From assembly GCA_024220525.1 (NCBI GenBank), contig JAMYWO010000180.1, positions 70,112 to 85,605 of the forward strand: a stretch of 15,494 nucleotides of DNA. The letters run 5' to 3'. This DNA comes from Cochliopodium minus (lineage: Eukaryota > Discosea > Himatismenida > Cochliopodiidae). Position numbers and translations under genes: made by a program. The notes under the pieces were generated by a model. The model was not told where the DNA came from. It did no database searches and was given only the letters and a program-made list of their open reading frames with translations. Shown here piece by piece: positions 10,590 to 15,494 of the stretch (positions within the stretch are counted from its first letter, which is position 1; every line of letters starts with the position of its first letter).

Positions 10590-10713
10590 CGATAAAAAAG
10601 ATATTTATTAAAAAAAAAAAGAATTGTAATTTATTTTGTAAAACTCTTTTGATCACAAATACAAAGTTTTACAAGTGAGCAAATGTATTTTCTTTTTTGA
10701 AATAAATAAAAAT
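10590..10713. terminator. Shared 3' spacer between convergent genes
   Basis: Only 124 nt separate the stop of the RasGEF gene from the stop of the minus-strand secreted-protein gene. The stretch starts with TTATTAAAAAAAAAAA and contains A/T runs. Both transcripts must end in or across it, so their 3' ends may overlap. No canonical signal can be assigned with certainty. Confidence 0.4.
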
Positions 10714-11454
10714 TTAAGCAAGTGTTGTAACGATATTTGCTATATTTTCACCAAATCCAACATAATTATGACTATTCCAATCACCAATAGCTCTATCCAC
10801 ATCATCATAGATATCTATTCCATTGATCTACTCAAAAATAACAGTTTAAGTGCGTCAAAATAAAATTGAAAAAATTATTTTACCAAGATATGTGCAACTT
10901 CTATAATATCTCCAATTCCACTTGATATCTTTATAAAATTTGATAATCAAAAAAGAATTTTGTATAAATATTTATACCTCTGCAATAGTTGTTCCCAAAT
11001 CTTCTGCCAATTGTTCCATTCCTCTACATGTTCTCACAGCAGTATTCATACTTTTGAGGCCTGATACCAATTCCTTGAGTCCATCTTTCAATTGATCAAC
11101 TGATTTTCTTCTAAATGCATTGGACACATCATCGACTGTTTTTGTAAAATCAATTCCAGCATTTGCCAAACTATCTACACATTGAAAAAGAGATGATGAA
11201 TCAACCAAATCGGACTATGAAAGTAAATGAAAAAATTTAATTTTCCGAAACGAGTAGATTTAATTAATTTTTGTTCATCTGACTATATCTTTAATCAATG
11301 TTGAACTAAATCTATTTTTTTTTTTTACCCATGCTCTATTTATAAGACCGCACATTATTTTTTGTGATACAGAATCAAATCTTGAACAATCCAAAAGAGC
11401 TTGAGAAGATCCGAAAAAGGCAGTCAATACCAAAATTATAAAAACGAATTTCAT
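10714..11454 (-). CDS. Secreted 173-residue protein, tandem paralogue A
   Basis: Four exons on the minus strand: 11454-11329, 11214-10978, 10928-10884 and 10827-10714 (126, 237, 45, 114 nt), all introns in phase 0. The start is ATG at 11454, opening a clear signal peptide (MKFVFIILVLTAFFGSSQA). The mature part begins LLDCSRF and has four cysteines (DC, MCG, QC, TC) that could form two disulfides. It looks mostly alpha-helical, with DQLKDGLKELVSGLKSM in the middle and a tail containing NGIDIYDDVDRAI and NYVGFGENIA. No Pfam family comes to mind. From memory, secreted proteins with a similar spacing of Cys, an NG-I turn and an FG-x-x-IA end occur in ciliates and other protists, function unknown. 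About 76% identical to the neighbour by hand count (132 of 173). It converges on the RasGEF gene. A long T run at 11499-11516 (A run on the coding strand) lies just upstream. Confidence 0.85.
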
Positions 11455-11575
11455 TTTTTTTATTTTTTTAAATCCTTTATAAACGTTTAATATAAATCTT
11501 TTTTTTTTTTTTTTTTGAATAAATTACAATCCAATCAATTTGGAATTTGATTTTATTAACATCTTTTGAATTGTA

Positions 11576-12341
11576 TTAAGCAAGAGTTACAATGATATCT
11601 GCGATGTTTTCACCAAATCCAACATAATTATGACGATTCCAATCACTGATAGCTCTATCCACATCCTCATAGATATCTATTCCATTGATCTATTCAAAAA
11701 TAACAGTTGAAATGGGCCAAAATAAAAAATAAAAAAAATTATTTTTTACAATGATACGAGTAACTTCAATAATATCGCCAATTCCACTTGATACCTTATA
11801 AAAAATTATAATTAAAAAGAAGATTATTTTTTAATCAAGATATTTTTACTTCTGCAACTGTTGTCCCCAAATCTTCAACCAAATGTTCTAATCCTTTGCA
11901 TCTTCTGAATGCAGTTTCCATACTTTTGAGCCCTGCTACCAATTCTTTGAGTCCATCTTTCAAATCATTGACGGATCTTCTTCCGAATGCTGCCGAGATA
12001 TCTTCAACAGATCTTGTAAAATCAATTCCTGCAGTAGCCAAACTATCAATGCATGATAATAGAGATGAAGAATCAGCAACATCATGCTAATAAAAAAAAT
12101 ATAAAAAAAATATAAATATTTATATTTATTTGAATATAGAATTATAATCGTATTATGATTATATACAAACGAATTTTGAAATATCTTTTGAATTTATCAT
12201 GATATATCTTTTTACCCATGCTCTATTAATGAGACCGCACATTATTTCTTGTGTTACTGTTCTATATCTTGAACAATCCAAAAGAGCTTGAGAAGATCCG
12301 AAAAAGGCAGTCAATACCAAAATTATCAAAACGAATTTCAT
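11576..12341 (-). CDS. Secreted 173-residue protein, tandem paralogue B
   Basis: Four exons on the minus strand: 12341-12216, 12086-11850, 11794-11750 and 11689-11576, with exactly the same lengths and phases as paralogue A. Start at ATG 12341 with signal peptide MKFVLIILVLTAFFGSSQA. The mature protein keeps the four cysteines (DC, MCG, SC, RC), the amphipathic core NDLKDGLKELVAGLKSM, and the tail motifs NGIDIYEDVDRAI and NYVGFGENIA. Exon 2 differs from paralogue A at about 25 of 79 residues, exon 4 at 6 of 37, the signal peptide at one. Intron 1 (129 nt) is unlike the 114-nt intron of A. Intron 3 shares its last 19 nt with A except for one base. The stop at 11576 lies 122 nt before the start of paralogue A, in head-to-tail order. 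Function unknown; secretion is inferred from the signal peptide and absence of a membrane segment. Confidence 0.85.
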
Positions 12342-12638
12342 TTTTTTTAATTTTATTGAAGAAATATGGGCATTGTTTCAAAACAAAGAATGAAATATTC
12401 TTTTGGATATCTAATTATCTTGAATAAAATATCACTTGAAAATAAAATTTATTTGGAGGTTGTCTTCATCTCATTGAATCATCCCTATATCTTTGTTTCA
12501 ATAAATTCAATTCTAAATTCACGTTCATTATTTTCAAAACCCATCAAATGATAATCATCTATTCATTTTTTCCAACTCAAAATTCCAACTCCCTAAAAAG
12601 AAGAGATTAATCAAAATTAAGAAAAAAATAAAAAAAAA
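12342..12638. promoter_or_regulatory. Divergent intergenic region
   Basis: About 297 nt lie between the ATG of secreted paralogue B (minus) and the first ATG of the Sel1 gene (plus), so both promoters should be here. An open frame of 61 codons at 12366-12551 has Ile/Ser/Lys-rich background composition and is not called. Each start codon is preceded by an A-rich run. No TATA or initiator element can be told from the AT-rich background. Confidence 0.5.
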
Positions 12639-15494
12639 ATGATGAAAAAAATTTTCCCCTTCAAACCTAAAATCAATAATCTCTTCAAAGGGTTTTATAA
12701 GAATAAATTTCATCCTGTATTAATCCCTATATCAAATCATAATCATAGAATCATAAGTAACAAAATTAATTTGCCTTTTAATGTTTGAGTTAATATATCT
12801 GATACATTTTTTAGATTATTCTAGATTATCTCATACATCATCAAATCAACTCTCCAAATCGTATGATTTAATCAAAAATGTTGATAAAAAAAGAACTGAT
12901 AAAATTACACAAAAGGAGACAAATATATTCTATCAATTCGATGAAAATGAAAGCAATACAGATGATAATTCTCTTAGGAGCAAGGCTATCAATTATTTGA
13001 AAGGGAAAAATGGTTGTGAAATCGATGTAGAGAAGGCTTTGAATTATTTTCAAAAGTCAGCTGAGGAAGGAGATGTGGAATCATGCAGATCATTGGCTTT
13101 TTATTATGGGACAGGTAAACCAAAAAAACTTGTTTGAGGAGAATTTAATGCTTTTGAAAAGCAAATATAGATTATCATCTTAAGAACAAATATCATTTTA
13201 TGACCCATCTTTAACTCTATAATTATTATTCCTCAAAATAAAAAAACGAATTCAACAAATAATTGAGCAAGATATCAATTATCATCAAAAATGAATGGAT
13301 TCAATTGATATTCAAGCATATATTTTAATATCAACATCATTTTGATTGTATAATTACATTGATCAACCAAATAATGTTGAGAAAATAAAATTTCATTGAA
13401 ATAAAGGTAATTGTGGAGTTGAAAAAGAAATTGGGAAATCACTTGAATATTTGGAAAAAGGGGCATCATTGGGAGAAGTGTCATGCTTGAGGTGGTTGGC
13501 TTACCTACATCAAACAGGAAAACAAGGAGTCGAGAGAAACGATCTTCTAGCATTGGAAAACTACGAAAGAGCAGCAGAAAAAGGAGACGCTTTTTCAAAC
13601 AGGAGACTTGGCTACATTTTCTTAACTGGAAACTCATCAGTAAAGAAAGATAACCAAAGAGCAATCTCTTACTTTCATAATGCTGCCAGAGAAAACGATG
13701 TAGAGTCTCTTAAAGTTCTTGCTTTGAGTTATGTTAAGGGGGAGAATGGGTTGAGAATGGATCAGAGGGAGTCTTTCAAGTACTATCGCAGAGCTGCAAA
13801 GTTGGGAGATAAGGAGGCACTTAGACATGTCGGAATATGTTATTTGAAAGGGATGGTGGTTGAAAAGGACATGGAGAAGGCGAAGAGCTATCTGGTGAGA
13901 GCTGCGGACAAGGGAGACAAAAGATCCAACAAAATTTTGGGCGTTTTCTATCACAAAGGTGCAAGTGGCTTCGAAAAAAACGTCAAGAGAGCTTACTCTT
14001 ATTATAGGAAGGCAGCAGAATTGAAAGATCCTTTTTCTACCAGAAGTTTGGCTTTGATCAACTTGAAAGGAGAAGATCCATTCCCCAAAAACCCTGAGAA
14101 AGCATTTAAATACTTGCAAAAAGCAGCAAAGTTGAAAGACGTCGAATCCCTCAAGATCATTGCTTACTCTTACTTGAATGGAGACAATGGCAAGAAAAAA
14201 AACTACGAGAAATCCTCCAAGTACTTCCAAAGAGCTGCGGAATTAAACGACATCGAGTCCATCAAGCAGATTGCCTTCTCCTACCTCCGAGGCAACAATG
14301 GCCACAAAAAAAAGATTGAGAAGGCTGTCAAGTACTTCAAGAAAGCCGTTTCCCTCAACGACAAAGACTCTGAGAGAATTTTGGCTAGCATCAGCACCTC
14401 TCCTCACGAAGATCCTTCCCAAAATGAAAGCACGGACGCAAACAACTCGGAGAATTTCGAATCTTCATTGATAGACGCGGAAAATGGAGAAGTGGGTGCT
14501 TTGAAGCGTGTTGCGCTTTATTATCTTAATGGAACTTCTTTCGTCGAACAAAACTTTGAGAAATCTCTTCTTTTCTTTGAGAAGGCTGCTGCCAAAGGCG
14601 ACTTGGAGTCTCTCAAACATCTCACCCACACTTACTTGCAGGGCATCAATGGTGTGGCTGCCAACACTCAGAAAGCTGTTGAGTATTGTTTGAAATCGAT
14701 CGAGAATGGTGAGAAGCAAGATTCTGCTAGGGCTCTTGGTTTCATTTATTCCAAAGGGCCAAACGGTTTTGAAATTGATCCTCAAAAAGGTAAAAAAAAA
14801 AGTTTTTTATTTTTTCATTTTTATTTTTTCTGATTCTCCATTAATTTAATTTTATTTTTTATTCAATTAAATTTTTTATTTTTTATTTCCATCACATTTT
14901 CATTTGTTTATTTTTTAGTTTTTATTTCTATCATATTTTCATTTGTTTATTTTTTTTGTTATTTTGTAATTTTACAATTTTATTTTTTTTATTTTATTTT
15001 TATTTTTATTTCTTAATTATTTTTATATTTTTTTATCCAAATTTTTTTTTATTTTTCTTCATTTAAATTTTTATTTTTTATTTCATTTGTTATTTTATTT
15101 TCTTAATTTTATTTTTTTAGCATACGATTATTTCAAGCTTGCTGCAGATAATGGGGAACCTGCTTCTCTTACAAGTGTGGCTTACTATTATTTGAAGGGA
15201 ATCAGCCCAATAGGGAAGGACGAGAAAACTGCAATTGCTTATTTCGAAAAGGCTGCCAAACTTGGTAATTTGGATGCAATCAAACAACTTGCCTTTTTTT
15301 ATATGAATGGTAAACAATAAATTGAAAATATTCTTTTAAAAATAAAAAAATAAAAATATTCTTTTAAAAATAAAAAATAAAATAGAAAATAAAAAATAAA
15401 TGATAAAAAATAAAAATAAATTAAAAAATAAAAAATAAAAAATAAAAAATAAAAAATAAAAAATAAAAAATAAAAAATAAAAAATAAAAAATAA
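12639..15494 (+). CDS. Sel1-repeat protein with basic N-terminal extension, 3' end outside window
   Basis: Exons 12639-12756, 12815-13114, 13407-14789 and 15121-15309, with a further intron starting at 15310; 663 residues so far, all junctions phase 1. Residues about 95-663 are roughly fourteen full Sel1 repeats of 36-38 residues plus partial ones, following A..LA..Y..G..G...D...A..Y...AA..GD; examples are RQIDE-free strings such as ALENYERAAEKGD and AIAYFEKAAKLGN. Sel1 solenoids act as protein-binding scaffolds, for example in ERAD (Sel1/Hrd3). One repeat, near residues 466-500, is replaced by an acidic Asn/Ser-rich spacer (DPSQNESTDANNSENFES). The first 60 residues start MMKKIFPFKPKINNLFKGFY and have no Asp or Glu until after residue 50, resembling a mitochondrial-type targeting sequence. 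The start is the first of two ATGs at 12639; joining exon 1 is an inference from phase and intron length. Ending at TAA 15318 is possible but would cut a repeat. Confidence 0.85.
13115..13406 (+). other. Long intron 2 of the Sel1 gene
   Basis: 292 nt, about five times the common intron size here. Donor G|GTAAAC, acceptor AAATAAAG. Removing it restores a Sel1 repeat (YYGTG to NCGVEK). It contains a small inverted repeat, ATATCAATT at 13272-13280 and AATTGATAT at 13303-13311. No coding content was found in it. Confidence 0.7.
14790..15120 (+). other. Long T-rich intron 3 of the Sel1 gene
   Basis: 331 nt, nearly all T with A, donor G|GTAAAAA, acceptor TTTTTTTAG. Its removal joins DPQK to AYDYFKLAA, completing a Sel1 repeat. 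It is the longest intron placed in the window. Confidence 0.8.
14882..14956 (+). repeat. Imperfect 39-nt direct repeat in Sel1 intron 3
   Basis: TTTATTTCCATCACATTTTC at 14882 is repeated as TTTATTTCTATCATATTTTC at 14921, and the match continues through CATTTGTTTATTTTTT. The first unit ends in TTTTTTAG (14911-14918), a cryptic acceptor-like site. Confidence 0.8.
15325..15377 (+). repeat. 28-nt-period direct repeat
   Basis: AAAATATTCTTTTAAAAATA at 15325 occurs again at 15353, both followed by A runs. It lies at the start of Sel1 intron 4. Confidence 0.75.
15422..15494 (+). repeat. (TAAAAAA)n microsatellite
   Basis: About ten uninterrupted copies of the heptamer TAAAAAA run to the end of the window. 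The true length is unknown because the window ends inside it. Such arrays commonly vary in length and can collapse in assemblies. Confidence 0.9.

Larger units (their letters stand above)
10714..12341 (-). repeat. Tandem gene duplication of the secreted-protein gene
   Basis: The two copies have a period of about 870-890 bp. Exons align without a gap along their whole length. Parts of introns also align, notably the 3' end of intron 3. Flanking 5' and 3' sequence is not recognisably shared beyond homopolymer runs. Confidence 0.85.
15310..15494 (+). other. Start of A-rich intron 4 of the Sel1 gene
   Basis: After ...FFYMNG the sequence G|GTAAAC resembles the other donors of this gene. It is followed by A-rich low-complexity DNA to the window edge. 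Sel1 repeats normally continue after this Gly, which supports an intron over termination at the TAA 15318-15320. Confidence 0.65.

Noticed and set aside
12366-12551. Open frame of 61 codons between the secreted and Sel1 genes
   Set aside because: Background composition, no motif; it lies in the divergent promoter region.
13637-14230. A 197-codon open frame on the minus strand opposite the Sel1 exon
   Set aside because: It is antisense to a clear Sel1-repeat coding exon. Its composition follows from the repeat codons and it has no domain of its own.
15422-15494. Telomere or CRISPR-like array
   Set aside because: A plain (TAAAAAA)n microsatellite inside a probable intron, with no spacers and no G-rich telomeric unit.

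Overview
The window looks like nuclear DNA from a unicellular eukaryote. It is very AT-rich and the standard genetic code fits. Genes are split by many short spliceosomal introns, mostly 45-75 nt, with GT(A/G)-type donors and T-rich TTTTAG or AAAAG acceptors. The protein families (RCC1, RasGEF, CRAL-TRIO, F-box/SPRY, Sel1, a decayed BTB-like piece) and the density of Ras signalling domains fit an amoeboid protist. An Anaeramoeba-like metamonad is my best guess, from memory of such domain repertoires; nothing in the sequence proves it. Splice joins were chosen by hand: each had to keep the frame and restore a domain.

Layout. Positions 1-3000 hold no intact gene. Open stretches broken by stops and frameshifts suggest a decayed minus-strand gene (about 170-1010) and a decayed plus-strand gene (about 1840-2640) whose first part resembles a BTB domain. 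At 3013-4381 is an F-box/SPRY gene of five exons with an in-frame TAA and one GC-AG intron. At 4716-10589 is a 17-exon gene for a protein of about 1591 residues: RCC1 propeller, RasGEF-N, RasGEF catalytic domain, a possible RGS-like helical region, coiled coil, acidic linker and a Sec14-type CRAL-TRIO domain. Convergent to it, at 10714-11454 and 11576-12341 on the minus strand, are two tandem paralogues for 173-residue secreted proteins with identical exon lengths (126/237/45/114). Divergent from these, from 12639 past the window edge, is a Sel1-repeat gene with a basic N-terminus resembling an organelle presequence. Its later introns are unusually long, low-complexity and of opposite base composition.

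These genes do not form an operon or one obvious pathway. The RasGEF protein would be a membrane- or lipid-regulated activator of a Ras-like GTPase, the F-box/SPRY protein a substrate receptor of an SCF ubiquitin ligase, and the Sel1 protein an adaptor scaffold. The secreted pair is a recent local duplication of unknown function.
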